A stretch of DNA of 64,000 nucleotides from Cysteiniphilum sp. JM-1 (GCF_008711525.1 NZ_VXKS01000003.1:1-64000), one strand, 5' to 3'; shown: positions 1 to 9,438, numbered from the stretch's first letter. Made by a program: numbers and translations. Notes: generated by a model not told the origin, from the sequence alone.

Positions 1-56
1 TACATCATGCAACCGTGATTAGCCTAGAAGGAGAAAGTTATCGTATGAAAAAATAA
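1..56 (+). CDS. istB: IstB-like ATP-binding protein of IS21 element, C-terminal fragment (runs off left edge)
   Basis: The frame from base 3 to the TAA at 54-56 encodes HHATVISLEGESYRMKK and stop. This matches the C-terminal signature of IstB helper ATPases (H-H-x-x-V-x-x-x-x-G-x-SYR), which assist the IstA transposase of IS21-family elements. Only 17 residues are visible, so the AAA+ motifs cannot be checked. The terminal repeats directly downstream support the call. Whether the full element is intact cannot be seen. Confidence 0.68.
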   Translation, partial: HHATVISLEGESYRMKK

Positions 57-64
57 TTTTTTTG

Positions 65-727
65 CTATAAATCGGCAAAGTTAGTTGTCGTAACCGGAAA
101 AGTTAGTTGACATTTGATATTATTAAGCAAATAAACAGCCTCTAATACTTTAAGAATATTTTCGGGTGTTTCTTTAATATTGATTTTAATGGTACCACCA
201 AACTTCATTGTCTGATGACTTGTTTGCATCCATTTATCCAAAGGCAACGCTTGGCTATGCAAATTATCCAATGCTACTTTTGATAAATATTTCTGGTGTT
301 TTGGTAGTTCTAAAGGAGATATAGAAGCTCCACTAAAACTTGCTTTATAATCCCTAGCCACACCTTTAAAGTAACTCTCTACCAATTTTGCAGATTCTAT
401 CGCTTGCCGAATCTGCAAAAAATTACTGACAAAAGCCCCCTTACCCATTAAATCAGTAATCACAATGAATTGCTCATCTGGCATCGAATCTGTCTCAACA
501 ATAAAGCTATAAGTTTTACTTTGAGCGTTATATTTGCCTTTGATTACTTTAAACTTTTCGTGATACCGCTCATTGAGTTCTTTGACTATGTTAGGCTTTA
601 AGGCCTCAAGCTTAGAATCTGTTGACTCATGCATGACTGCCCTATAAATAAAATAAGACGATAAACCGATGAGTAATACCACTATTGCCGATATCGCCAA
701 ATACCTTTTACTGCACTCCTTCATCAT
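65..727 (-). CDS. Membrane-anchored protein of unknown function, 3' end replaced by an IS21 end
   Basis: I do not recognise this protein. It has one N-terminal membrane segment (about residues 8-30) and then a soluble, probably periplasmic, domain. The ATG at 727 follows a G-rich stretch and is preferred over the TTG nine bases upstream. The last 15 residues (from CQLTFP to the stop at 65-67) are encoded entirely by the terminal repeat of the IS21 element, so the native C-terminus is lost and the present product is a chimera of about 220 residues. Its soluble part resembles that of the upstream gene: a K-F-x-V segment followed by a strand-rich region, and a later pattern P-E-x-h-h-x-h-h-x-x-h (h, hydrophobic) in both. 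The two genes lie 75 bases apart on the same strand and are probably co-transcribed. The product may no longer be functional. Confidence 0.6.
   Translation of the reverse strand: MMKECSKRYLAISAIVVLLIGLSSYFIYRAVMHESTDSKLEALKPNIVKELNERYHEKFKVIKGKYNAQSKTYSFIVETDSMPDEQFIVITDLMGKGAFVSNFLQIRQAIESAKLVESYFKGVARDYKASFSGASISPLELPKHQKYLSKVALDNLHSQALPLDKWMQTSHQTMKFGGTIKINIKETPENILKVLEAVYLLNNIKCQLTFPVTTTNFADL
74..112 (+). repeat. IS21 terminal direct repeats
   Basis: GGCAAAGTTAGTTGTCG at 74-90 and GGAAAAGTTAGTTGACA at 96-112 are imperfect copies with a 22-base period. Repeated short units inside each end are the presumed transposase binding sites of IS21-family elements. The outer copy ends at the inferred element boundary. 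Confidence 0.62.
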
Positions 728-811
728 ACCCCCCAAACTGACCGGTTTTTTTATTTTGGATATATGCCAGACAGGACAAAAAGGCGGCTTGTTGCGAATT
801 GGTTTGCTTAT

Positions 812-2086
812 TCATAAGTTTTCTCCCGTAGTTGTAAGTTTAACGATTTGTTGATAAAGCGGGGTATTCACTAAAAATTGCGCCTGTTCTGAGCTATATC
901 GCCTTGAAATTGCCCAAGAGTCTACAATATCTCCAAAAATATCAGCTTTAACAGGGTGTGTTGGGATCAATTTAATATATTTGGCAATATCTAAAGGACT
1001 TTTGATTTTCGTATCTAGTGCAGTGTATTTTGAATCTCCTCTTTCTGCGCTATTACATCCATCTGTGCTAGGACTGTTTTTGCAATCTGCTATAAATAAC
1101 AATCCCCAGGTGTGCCTTATTGCATAGCTATTTTTATAATACATCAATTGTCGCCAATCAAATGGAATATCAATCTGAGTGCTATCTATTGGTTCGGGCA
1201 AATCGACCAAATGAACTTTTAGATAAGTCTTCTGAGTATTATTAATATTTTGATAAATCTCAAAGATGCTCGTCATAAATTCCAATAACTTCTCAGGCGA
1301 CTTCTGTATATCGATATACCCACTTAACCCATCAGAATAAATATTAAAAATTATTTTATTAACATCAAACTGCTTAAAGTATTTTTGCCTATAGGCAAGT
1401 TCTTGTTTGGCTTTTGTTAAATCATTATTGTCCAAACTCACACTATTACTTTTAGTAATACTAACGTCAAAATAGTGCCCTAAATATTTCTTTGATCTCA
1501 CTGTAAAGTAATTGGTTTCACCTTTTCTCAAATCAGTGTAGGCTTTGACATCATAAAATTTTGCATCAGGATAGTTTTTAGCTAAAAATGTCTTGATGAC
1601 ATTTTGCTTACTTTCAAGAAAATTCGCTTTTTTATACTTAAAAATTAATGAAGCTATTGTTATAGATAGCGTTAATCCAACGATAATGATCGAACAAATT
1701 ATCCAGATTTTTTTTGCTCTAGATTTATAATAGACGCTCGTCTTTTGCTCATATTTATCCCATAATTTTTGATGTTTTTGTTTATAACTGTCCCGTCGGG
1801 CATAACCACGCAATATTAACGCAATAGATACAATAAAAGAGATAATCATCGGTATTATGATAAAAGGCGTAATTAAAGATAAAAACAAAAGTGGTCCAGC
1901 TCGATCACCTCCAACATGAGTATGCATAACATACACAATGCACAGACCAATAAGTAATGGCCAAAAAGCAATAGAAAATATGACAGTTAATATGTCAAAA
2001 AATGGCTTTACTTGCTCTAACAATCTAATTTTTCTTAGGTTTTTAAGCTTAAAAACTGTGCTTTCATTCTTTGTCACATTATGCAT
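812..2086 (-). CDS. Multi-pass membrane protein of unknown function, related to its downstream neighbour
   Basis: This 424-residue protein is not one I recognise. Three hydrophobic segments are visible in the first 165 residues (about 30-55, 65-92 and 125-152), separated by a basic, Lys/Arg/Tyr-rich cytoplasmic loop. A soluble domain of roughly 260 residues follows and is predicted to lie outside the membrane. Two cysteines near residue 350 (DCKNSPSTDGC) could form a disulfide, which fits a periplasmic location. The start has GAGG about 9 bases upstream. Parts of the soluble domain align by eye with the shorter truncated protein downstream, which suggests an old tandem duplication. I see no enzyme motif. 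Confidence 0.6.
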   Translation of the reverse strand: MHNVTKNESTVFKLKNLRKIRLLEQVKPFFDILTVIFSIAFWPLLIGLCIVYVMHTHVGGDRAGPLLFLSLITPFIIIPMIISFIVSIALILRGYARRDSYKQKHQKLWDKYEQKTSVYYKSRAKKIWIICSIIIVGLTLSITIASLIFKYKKANFLESKQNVIKTFLAKNYPDAKFYDVKAYTDLRKGETNYFTVRSKKYLGHYFDVSITKSNSVSLDNNDLTKAKQELAYRQKYFKQFDVNKIIFNIYSDGLSGYIDIQKSPEKLLEFMTSIFEIYQNINNTQKTYLKVHLVDLPEPIDSTQIDIPFDWRQLMYYKNSYAIRHTWGLLFIADCKNSPSTDGCNSAERGDSKYTALDTKIKSPLDIAKYIKLIPTHPVKADIFGDIVDSWAISRRYSSEQAQFLVNTPLYQQIVKLTTTGENL

Positions 2087-2251
2087 TTCATACCTCGCCT
2101 AGGTTATATTACCAAAGCAACACAATTAAAAATGATAACACCAAGCCCTAAAAGTCGGCTGTTAATATAATTGATCCCTCAATAGATAAATAAACAAATA
2201 GAATAAGTGTCGCCCTTGCAATCCTAGCTCAATATTTCAAAAGATCAAATG

Positions 2252-3469
2252 TCATCCTTGATTTTTTTGTAGTTTTCCACCACGCAACAATGGATAGATA
2301 ATCATTAATGCCAAGACGATAATAAAGTAAAACCAATAGTTACTTGGGAAATGCATTTGACTATTGATAATCAAAAACATCGTATAGATGACCATGACCA
2401 TTAAGCCGGATAAGCCGTAGCTTAAGCCTTGAGTTTTCCCTTGTAGCGTGATATCAGTATGCCTTTGGGCAAGAGTCACTGAAATCGCCCAACATGAAAG
2501 ACATATACCAATAATAAAGTAAAAGATTAGTGCCAACCATACACTATGGACTATTGCCAGCATAAAGTATAAACAGACTGATACTAAAAGTGCGCCGACA
2601 ATGGTTTTAACCTCATTATACCGATCTGCAAACCATGGCAGGATAATGCAGCCAATAATAAAGCCAATCGAAAAACCAGTTTCAATCAAGGCAAATTGCC
2701 ATGAGCTTGCTTGTAAAATATTCTTAGCATAGGGTGCGATAAAAATCGGTACCGTCATAAACAAGCAAGTAAAACCAATTTCAGCGACATAAAACCAAAA
2801 GACAAACCGCTTTTTGCGCAAAAAGCGATAAACCATGCGCCAGTCTTCAATAAATCCAGTATCTCTGCGCTCAACATGACGTCTAGGTCTAACACCAAAG
2901 CTTGCTATCAATGCGACTGCTGTGCCAAATAATAAGAAGTATAGGATTTGATGCATATTATAAAACACAACTAACAAGCCACCCAGTGACATCCCGATAA
3001 CCATGCCAATTTCAAATATGCCATCCATCGTGCTATTGGCATATAACAGATAACTATCATCACTAAAGATCTCTCGCACCATAATCAGCATTGCCGGCAT
3101 ATAAAACGCTAATATCAAGCCCCAAAAGCTGGTAAAGAAGTATACCTCAGCCAATGTATCAAGGTAGCCAGACATTAGAAATGCAGCAATCACAACAACA
3201 CGTGCACTATTGGTCGCAATGATAATTTTTTGTCGTGGAAAACGATCGGCAACATAGCCTGTCACAGGAGATAAAACGGCACCTGAGACCCACCAGCTAA
3301 ACATAAATATAATAATCGCATTCACACTATTGTAGATCTCAAGCAAGTGCCAACTAAACGAGACATACGCCACGCCAACGGCAATAGCAGAAAAAAAGCT
3401 CATAATACACGCACAGCTAAACGAGCTATTTTTAAATAATGCCGCACGCGCCTTTAAATATGACTTCAC
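2252..3469 (-). CDS. MFS transporter (12 TM, drug or siderophore exporter type)
   Basis: This 405-residue protein has about 12 membrane segments and the MFS loop motif G-Y-V-A-D-R-F-P-R-Q-K between segments 2 and 3. That motif and the overall layout place it in the MFS_1/MFS_3 group, which contains proton-driven exporters such as EntS-like siderophore exporters and macrolide exporters. The substrate cannot be read from sequence. It stands alone between the unknown membrane proteins and tdk, all on the minus strand, with 79 bases before tdk and no clear terminator in that gap. Confidence 0.85.
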   Translation of the reverse strand: MKSYLKARAALFKNSSFSCACIMSFFSAIAVGVAYVSFSWHLLEIYNSVNAIIIFMFSWWVSGAVLSPVTGYVADRFPRQKIIIATNSARVVVIAAFLMSGYLDTLAEVYFFTSFWGLILAFYMPAMLIMVREIFSDDSYLLYANSTMDGIFEIGMVIGMSLGGLLVVFYNMHQILYFLLFGTAVALIASFGVRPRRHVERRDTGFIEDWRMVYRFLRKKRFVFWFYVAEIGFTCLFMTVPIFIAPYAKNILQASSWQFALIETGFSIGFIIGCIILPWFADRYNEVKTIVGALLVSVCLYFMLAIVHSVWLALIFYFIIGICLSCWAISVTLAQRHTDITLQGKTQGLSYGLSGLMVMVIYTMFLIINSQMHFPSNYWFYFIIVLALMIIYPLLRGGKLQKNQG

Positions 3470-3548
3470 ACACCCTCTCTATACCATCATCAGCTCTAAA
3501 GAGCATTGTGGCAAAGATCGGATTTCACAGCAAGAAAAAGTATTTTAA

Positions 3549-4127
3549 TCAGGCAATTTGCCCTTTTTTATAATGCCAACGACAGACCGAGATATAACGC
3601 TCATTGCCGCCAATTTGCAGCTGTTCACCATCTTTAATAACATTCATATCTTGATCCAGACGCAAGACATGTGTGGCTTTTTTACCACAGTGACAAATGG
3701 TTTTGATCTCAATCAACTGATCTGCCCAAGTCAGTAGATATTTACTTCCCTCAAAGGGCTCTGCCTGAAAATCATTACGTAAGCCATAGGCAAGTACCGG
3801 AATATCCAACTCATCAACAATGTCAGTTAATTGCAGGACTTGTGCTTTTGTTAAAAACTGCGCCTCATCGACCAAGATGCAATGTAGTTTCTTCGTTTTA
3901 AGCACTTCTTGCGTTTCCACACAGAGATCCGTTGATTGATCATATAACAACGCATCTGCTTGGAGACCAATGCGCGATGAGATTTTACCCACCCCAAAGC
4001 GATCATCAAAGCTAGGCGCGAATAATAAGGTATTCATCCCGCGCTCACGATAATTGTAATCAGATTGTAAAAGAGTTGTACTCTTGCCGGCATTCATGGT
4101 GGAGTAATAAAAATGAAGCTTTGCCAT
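3549..4127 (-). CDS. tdk: Thymidine kinase
   Basis: Tdk phosphorylates thymidine to dTMP in the pyrimidine salvage pathway, in the cytoplasm. The 192-residue length is normal for type II thymidine kinase. The P-loop reads STMNAGKS with Lys15, the catalytic base is Glu88 in VDEAQF, and the structural zinc site is visible as C145-x-C147 and C182-x-x-H185. The lasso region IGGNERY is intact. The gene is divergent from the lipoprotein gene at 4278. It complements thyA, present at 50.2 kb, which makes dTMP de novo. Confidence 0.96.
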   Translation of the reverse strand: MAKLHFYYSTMNAGKSTTLLQSDYNYRERGMNTLLFAPSFDDRFGVGKISSRIGLQADALLYDQSTDLCVETQEVLKTKKLHCILVDEAQFLTKAQVLQLTDIVDELDIPVLAYGLRNDFQAEPFEGSKYLLTWADQLIEIKTICHCGKKATHVLRLDQDMNVIKDGEQLQIGGNERYISVCRWHYKKGQIA

Positions 4128-4277
4128 ATCTTAGATAGTCATACTTGGTATATTAGTTGCATAACTTACTGTATTGCGCGTTCACTTGGAATAAAAAGTT
4201 GTTGAAAATAGTTCGCGTTCTCTCAAAAATCCGTTAGGCTGTGCCTCAATGTTACTAAAAAATCGCTACTTGATTTA

Positions 4278-4874
4278 ATGAAATTTGATTTTAAGTTTTT
4301 AGCTATTTTAGCTGTTTTGCCACTTGCCGGTTGTATTACCGCACCACCGAATAACCCTAATAACGCTTGCTCAATCGCACAGCAATACCCTGATTGGTAT
4401 TACGACTCTTTAGACTCCTATAAAAAATGGGGTGTGCCTATCAGTGTCCAATGGGCATTTATTCGTAAAGAATCAAGCTTCATTGCCGATGCGCAAACAC
4501 CGATGCAGTATGTTCTCGGGTTTATCCCAACCGGACGCCAGTCCACAGCTTATGGTTATGCCCAAGCACTTGATGGCACATGGGAGGAATATCAAAAAGA
4601 AACCGGAAACTCATGGGCAAGTCGCACGAATTTTGCCGATTCTGTTGACTTTATCGGTTGGTATGCCAATCGTGCGCAACGCATTGCAGGGATTTCCAAG
4701 GACAATGCTTATCAGCTATATTTAGCCTATAACCAAGGTGTTTATGGCTATATGAAAAAAAGCTATCGTAATAATCAATTTTTAATGAAATACGCACGTG
4801 AAACCCAAGATATGGCGTATCGCTACGCCTATCAGCTTAGACGCTGTAATATTCCATCGCAAAGTTGGTGGTAG
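4278..4874 (+). CDS. Lipoprotein with lytic transglycosylase (SLT)-like domain
   Basis: The N-terminus is a lipoprotein signal with lipobox LAGC, making Cys19 the lipidated residue. The mature part has the three signatures of the SLT/goose-lysozyme fold: ESSF with the probable catalytic Glu65, AYGYAQ in place of the usual A-x-G-L-M-Q, and AYNQG. It probably cleaves peptidoglycan glycan strands at the inner face of the outer membrane. The protein is short (198 residues) with no peptidoglycan-binding domain. No strong ribosome site precedes the ATG. It converges on parC, ending 11 bases from that gene's stop. Confidence 0.82.
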   Translation: MKFDFKFLAILAVLPLAGCITAPPNNPNNACSIAQQYPDWYYDSLDSYKKWGVPISVQWAFIRKESSFIADAQTPMQYVLGFIPTGRQSTAYGYAQALDGTWEEYQKETGNSWASRTNFADSVDFIGWYANRAQRIAGISKDNAYQLYLAYNQGVYGYMKKSYRNNQFLMKYARETQDMAYRYAYQLRRCNIPSQSWW

Positions 4875-4885
4875 TCTACTATTAC

Positions 4886-7123
4886 TTATTCAACACCAAT
4901 ATGATCAACATTCTGAAAGCCACGCGGCAGAATCTTACCACGTGAGGCGCGTTTACCTTGATACTCATTAAGATCGCTAAAGCTTAAACGCATATGGCGT
5001 TTACCTGAGTAGATTATTAAGCTTTGTCCATTAGTAATGGCGCTAACAAATTTAAGCTCTTCACCTGTTGCTAGCGGGCTTGGCATATTCAAAAGACGAT
5101 TGCCCTTACCTTTTGCCAAACTTGGCAACTCACTTCTATCAACCGCCAAAAGGCGTCCTTGATTAGAAATAGCAACAATCAAGCTATGCTCATCATCATG
5201 CGCGTTAGCCGGAGGCACCATCTTGTCACTGCCTAATGTAATGACCTGTTTTCCTGAGCGGTTCTTACTAATTAGATCATCGACATTTGCTAAAAAGGCA
5301 TTACCTGCACTTGAGGCTAAAACAAACTGATCTTCTGAAGTCACAAATGTTAGTGCAACAATATGCTCGTTTTGCTCAAGCTTCAAATGTCCTGTAATCG
5401 GTTCACCTTGACCTCTTGCTGAAGGCAAATCAGCACTTAATAAACTATAAGCCTTACCCAAACTTGAGAAGAACAAACAATGCTGATTACTCTTACCCAT
5501 ACTTGAGGCGAAATAACTATCACCGGTTTTGTAGCTTAACCCTTCAACATTGACATCATGACCTTTGGCAACACGCACCCAGCCTTGCTTTGATAAGACA
5601 ACGGTAACACTTTCAACCGGTTGTAAATCCGCTTCTTTTAATGCTTTAGCCTCAGGGCGCACCACAAGGGCTGATTTTCTTTGATCACCATGTTTTTGTT
5701 GTGCAGCTTTGAGCTCTTTTTTGATGAGATTTTTTAATTTAGTTGGATTCTCCAAATACCCCATAATCTCATCACGTTCTTTTTCAAGCTCATGTTTTTC
5801 TTTTTTAATCGCCATTTCTTCCAGCTTGGCTAAATTGCGTAGACGCAAATTAAGTACAGCTTCAGCTTGCGTGTCAGTAAGATCAAAACGCTTTTTCAGC
5901 TCTTGTTTAGAATCATCTTCATAACGAATAATCGCAATGACTTCATCGATATTTAAAAATGCAATCAAAAAGCCATCTAAAATATGCAAACGCTCTAAGA
6001 TTTTATCCAAACGAAATTCCAGGCGCTTAGTCGTGACTTCCGTTCTAAATTGCAACCACTCTACAAGTACTTCCATCAGTGATTTTACTTGTGGCTTACC
6101 ATTTAAACCGATCATGTTTAAATTAACACGATAGCTTTTTTCAAGATCGGTTGTCGCAAATAGGTGACTCATCAAAAGATTGGTATCCACACGATTTGAA
6201 CGTGGTACTAATACGATTCTCACCGGATCACTGTGATCAGACTCATCACGTATGTCACTAAGCCATGAGATTTTTTTACTGTTCATTTGGGCAGCAATCT
6301 GTTCAATCACCTTGGCACTTGAGACCTGATGTGGCACACGAGTAATAACGATATTCCCCTCTTCCGTATGAAATACCGCACGCAGACGAATGCTACCAGT
6401 ACCTGTCTCGTAAATCTTTTTACGTTCTTCAAAAGGAGTAATAACCTCAGCCCCTCCTGGATAATCAGGTCCAGGAATATGCGCCATTAAACCGTCTAAA
6501 TCGTGATCTTTACCTGTTAAGAGATATAAACAACCTTCAACGACTTCCGTAAGATTATGTGACGGGATATCCGTTGACATCCCCACAGCAATCCCCATGC
6601 TGCCATTTAAGAGTACATTAGGCACTTGCGCGGGTAACATCTTTGGCTCTTGTAGTGTGCCATCGAAATTTGGCTGCCAATCGACTGTACCAAGCTTTAG
6701 TTCATTTAATAAAACTTCAGCGTATTTGGATAATCGCGACTCGGTATAGCGCATTGCCGCAAATGATTTTGGATCATCTGGCGAGCCCCAGTTACCTTGC
6801 CCATCAATCAAGGGATAGCGATATGAGAAATCCTGCGCCATCAGCACCATTGCTTCATAACAAGCGCTATCGCCGTGTGGGTGATACTTACCCAACACAT
6901 CACCGACAGTACGTGCGGATTTCTTGTGCTTACTTAATGCCGATAAGCCAATCTCGCTCATCGCATAAATAATCCGCCGCTGCACGGGCTTTAAACCATC
7001 ACCAATATGCGGTAATGCGCGATCAAGAATCACATACATCGAGTAATTCAAATATGCCTGACGACTAAAGGCGCTAATCGTCTGCTTTTCATTATCTTCA
7101 AAAGAAAGGCTTAATTGATCCAT
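4886..7123 (-). CDS. parC: DNA topoisomerase IV subunit A
   Basis: ParC forms the cutting and rejoining subunit of topoisomerase IV, which unlinks daughter chromosomes. The 745-residue protein matches E. coli ParC closely through the winged-helix region. The active-site Tyr126 lies in AMRYTESR. The quinolone-resistance positions equivalent to E. coli Ser80 and Glu84 (here Ser86 and Glu90 in GDSACYE) carry the sensitive-type residues. The C-terminal beta-pinwheel domain is present. ParC rather than GyrA is indicated by length and by the [12 protein letters not shown] context. No parE is seen in the window; gyrB lies at 30-32.6 kb. The next gene upstream on the same strand is recO, 60 bases away. 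Confidence 0.97.
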   Translation of the reverse strand: MDQLSLSFEDNEKQTISAFSRQAYLNYSMYVILDRALPHIGDGLKPVQRRIIYAMSEIGLSALSKHKKSARTVGDVLGKYHPHGDSACYEAMVLMAQDFSYRYPLIDGQGNWGSPDDPKSFAAMRYTESRLSKYAEVLLNELKLGTVDWQPNFDGTLQEPKMLPAQVPNVLLNGSMGIAVGMSTDIPSHNLTEVVEGCLYLLTGKDHDLDGLMAHIPGPDYPGGAEVITPFEERKKIYETGTGSIRLRAVFHTEEGNIVITRVPHQVSSAKVIEQIAAQMNSKKISWLSDIRDESDHSDPVRIVLVPRSNRVDTNLLMSHLFATTDLEKSYRVNLNMIGLNGKPQVKSLMEVLVEWLQFRTEVTTKRLEFRLDKILERLHILDGFLIAFLNIDEVIAIIRYEDDSKQELKKRFDLTDTQAEAVLNLRLRNLAKLEEMAIKKEKHELEKERDEIMGYLENPTKLKNLIKKELKAAQQKHGDQRKSALVVRPEAKALKEADLQPVESVTVVLSKQGWVRVAKGHDVNVEGLSYKTGDSYFASSMGKSNQHCLFFSSLGKAYSLLSADLPSARGQGEPITGHLKLEQNEHIVALTFVTSEDQFVLASSAGNAFLANVDDLISKNRSGKQVITLGSDKMVPPANAHDDEHSLIVAISNQGRLLAVDRSELPSLAKGKGNRLLNMPSPLATGEELKFVSAITNGQSLIIYSGKRHMRLSFSDLNEYQGKRASRGKILPRGFQNVDHIGVE

Positions 7124-7183
7124 ACGTTAAAAAATTAAGACGTTAAACTCGTCACATCATAGCAAATGATCACCTAAGCGTCA

Positions 7184-7885
7184 TCAAGCATTTTGGTTTC
7201 GTAAATAACTTATTAACAACTCACGGGTTTTAAGTACTCTGCCTTGCAAACAAGCATTTAAATTAATCCGTATGAGTTTTTGCAGCACTTGCAGCGTGTC
7301 ATTATCCCAACTGGACACAGGCTGTTGCAACTGTTTGATATATTTGCCACTAATACCACTTTCAGCGGTTGTTTGATAAAAGGCGGATAATGGCGCCATT
7401 GCATAATAATGCTCTTCAGTCATCATTTTATGATGCTCATCATAATCCACCTGAAAACCATAACCTAAGCTTTCTAATAGCTGCAGCTCAAAATACCGTA
7501 ACAATTTCGTAATATCATCGCTAACCAACTCTTGTATTACTAATAAATAACGATCAAAAAGCACTGCATCATGATGATCATGCGGCAAAAGCCAGTATAA
7601 AACCTCATTAAGATACATCCGCGCTAATTGCGATAGATATGTCCCCATGATGAAGCTCTTTTCACACTCGGCAAAACGAATATTTGCCAAGCTTTCCGCC
7701 GCAGGCATGATCTTTATATCAACATTCAATAAGCTAAATGGCTGATAAATGCCATGATTCTTTTTGTTCGTCCGCGCAATTGCATTCAACTTACCATGGT
7801 CTTTTAACCATAATGTTAATAACAGTGATGATTCTTTGTACTTACGACTGTGTAACACAACCGCCCTATTTATTGTGCTCATCAT
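7184..7885 (-). CDS. recO: DNA repair protein RecO
   Basis: RecO works with RecR to load RecA onto SSB-coated single-stranded DNA in the RecFOR gap-repair pathway. The 233-residue protein has the N-terminal OB-fold pattern (VVLHSRKYKESSLLLTLW, then GKLNAIARTNKK) and the helical C-terminal region with LLRYFELQLLESLGYG, which is characteristic of RecO. The start overlaps the stop of the upstream SufE-like gene in a TTATGATG arrangement, so the two are translationally coupled. Its place after iscS and the SufE-like gene is unusual for recO, which often follows era, but the protein itself is ordinary. Confidence 0.93.
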   Translation of the reverse strand: MMSTINRAVVLHSRKYKESSLLLTLWLKDHGKLNAIARTNKKNHGIYQPFSLLNVDIKIMPAAESLANIRFAECEKSFIMGTYLSQLARMYLNEVLYWLLPHDHHDAVLFDRYLLVIQELVSDDITKLLRYFELQLLESLGYGFQVDYDEHHKMMTEEHYYAMAPLSAFYQTTAESGISGKYIKQLQQPVSSWDNDTLQVLQKLIRINLNACLQGRVLKTRELLISYLRNQNA

Positions 7886-8217
7886 AACTGCTCAATCAAC
7901 TGCAAAATCACTAGGGCGTCTTGACGTTTATGCATTGGTAAATCAAACATCTGTTGCAACTTAGCAATATCGATATCAGCAAAAGCAGTAAGCGCTGCCT
8001 TATCGTTATCTTGCAATTGCATTACCAGCCATTTTGTTATTGCCAATAAATACGGGCTACCAATCGCTTTAAAGTAGTAATTAGTCTGATCACTATAAAT
8101 GAAAACTTGCTGCCCCAACTCCCCAACATGCGCAATAGTTTGAACGCATGAAGCATCATACTGGCAGTCTTTCAATGTAATCGCTTTAAGTAGTGCTAAA
8201 ATTTTCTCACTCATCAT
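7882..8217 (-). CDS. SufE-like Fe-S assembly protein lacking the acceptor cysteine
   Basis: The ATG at 8217, 7 bases after the iscS stop and with AAGG about 12 bases upstream, gives a 111-residue protein. Longer readings of this frame would overlap iscS. The second half fits the SufE/NifU-fold pattern: a strand ending QQVFIY, then AIGSPYLLAITKWLV, which aligns with SufE's GDSDAAIVKGLI. A helical end, LPMHKRQDALVILQLI, matches SufE's LTPSRSQGLEAMI. SufE accepts persulfide from its cysteine desulfurase on the Cys of G-C-Q-S-Q-V-W. The equivalent stretch here reads E-L-G-Q-Q-V-F, so the cysteine is replaced by leucine. Two other cysteines (DCQYDASC, about residues 18 and 24) lie in the N-terminal part. 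It may be a non-catalytic activator of IscS. The family assignment is by eye. Confidence 0.6.
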   Translation of the reverse strand: MMSEKILALLKAITLKDCQYDASCVQTIAHVGELGQQVFIYSDQTNYYFKAIGSPYLLAITKWLVMQLQDNDKAALTAFADIDIAKLQQMFDLPMHKRQDALVILQLIEQL

Positions 8218-8224
8218 AGCACTA

Positions 8225-9391
8225 TTAACCTTGCCATAGTGGCGATAATGCACGCAATTTCGTAACCACATCAACGATTGCTGCAGTGGCAATATCGATA
8301 TCTTCTGTCGTAGTATAGCGCCCAAATGAAAAACGTAAACTAGCATGTGCCTGTTGCTGTGTTAGACCAATGGCACTTAATACAAATGACGGTTCAACAC
8401 TGGCTGAATTACACGCCGATCCCATCGATACTGCTAACTGATACAGCATTGCCACTAATGACTCGCCATCAACACCTTTAAAGGTAATATTAACAATTCC
8501 AGCATAGCTATTATCTAGCGGGGTATTAATGATTAACTCAGGCAATATATTTATCCCCTGTAAAAATTGATCGCGCAACTCATATACATGCTTATTTAAT
8601 TCATTTTGCTTTGAAGACATTAACTCACAGGCGCTACCTAACCCTACGATTTGATGTGTTGCCAACGTACCTGAACGAAATCCTTGCTCATGCCCTCCGC
8701 CATGAATCGATGGTGTGAGTTTTACTTTAGGCTTCCTTCTGACATATAACGCACCAATGCCTTTTGGTCCATAGATCTTATGTGCTGAGATTGACAAAAG
8801 ATCGATATTCATTGCTTTCACATCAATGTTGATTTTGCCAACACCTTGCGCGGCATCAACATGAAATAAGATCTTACGCTCACGGCATAAAGCACCAATT
8901 TCTGCCAAAGGGTACGTCGTGCCTAATTCGTTATTAACTGCCATGATTGAAACTAAAATCGTCTCTTTTGTTAATGCATTTTTGATTTGCTCTAGTGAGA
9001 TTTGACCTTTAGCATCAGGCTTAAGATAAGTTACCGCATACCCTTTTGTTTCAAGATAGGCACAAGTGTCCATCACTGCTTTGTGCTCAATCATTGAGGT
9101 AACAATATGCTTACCACGAGATCCATAGGCATCTGCCACACCTTTTATTGCCAAATTATCCGACTCTGTCGCACCTGAGGTAAAAACAATTTCACGCGCC
9201 TCAGCATTAATAAGATTGGCAACTTGTACTCGTGCATTATCCACGGCTTCTTTTGCCTGCCAACCATAATCATGCGTATTTGACGCCGGATTGCCAAAGG
9301 CATTGTCAACACTTAGATATTTAAGCATCTGTGCCACCACCTCATCAGCAACCGGTGTTGTTGAGGCATAATCAAGATATATTTGTTTCAT
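8225..9391 (-). CDS. iscS: Cysteine desulfurase IscS
   Basis: IscS takes sulfur from cysteine as an enzyme-bound persulfide for Fe-S clusters, tRNA thiolation and cofactors. The start at 9391 (MKQIYLDYASTTP) gives 388 residues aligned with E. coli IscS; a longer reading to 9463 adds 24 unrelated residues and would start upstream of the probable promoter. The PLP lysine is Lys205 in SAHKIYGPKG and the active-site cysteine is Cys327 in GSACNSAS. The protein stops at SPLWQG, so it lacks the roughly 15-residue tail that follows SPLW in E. coli and contacts IscU. No iscR, iscU, hscA or hscB is adjacent. The SufE-like gene and recO follow in the same operon. Confidence 0.95.
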   Translation of the reverse strand: MKQIYLDYASTTPVADEVVAQMLKYLSVDNAFGNPASNTHDYGWQAKEAVDNARVQVANLINAEAREIVFTSGATESDNLAIKGVADAYGSRGKHIVTSMIEHKAVMDTCAYLETKGYAVTYLKPDAKGQISLEQIKNALTKETILVSIMAVNNELGTTYPLAEIGALCRERKILFHVDAAQGVGKINIDVKAMNIDLLSISAHKIYGPKGIGALYVRRKPKVKLTPSIHGGGHEQGFRSGTLATHQIVGLGSACELMSSKQNELNKHVYELRDQFLQGINILPELIINTPLDNSYAGIVNITFKGVDGESLVAMLYQLAVSMGSACNSASVEPSFVLSAIGLTQQQAHASLRFSFGRYTTTEDIDIATAAIVDVVTKLRALSPLWQG

Positions 9392-9438
9392 AACCAGAAT
9401 ATATTTATAAACATTAGCGTCATTACTGGCACATAGTT

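Larger units (their letters stand above)
1..112 (+). mobile_element. Right end of an IS21-family insertion sequence
   Basis: The first 56 bases hold the last codons of an IstB-like ATPase and are followed by a terminal sequence that ends in TGACA at 112, so read inward it begins TGTCA, as IS21-family ends do. Two imperfect direct repeats lie in this end (74-90 and 96-112, both built on AAAGTTAGTTG), matching the multiple terminal repeats typical of IS21 elements. The rest of the element lies off the left edge. The boundary at 112 is inferred from the repeat, because the other end and the target duplication are not in view. The insertion has interrupted the minus-strand gene to its right. Confidence 0.72.

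Noticed and set aside
5709-6972. Several plus-strand ORFs of 65-109 codons antisense to parC, and similar shadows over fadB, fadD, ilvD and ilvB
   Set aside because: They mirror strongly conserved genes, have low-complexity or improbable protein sequences and no ribosome sites.
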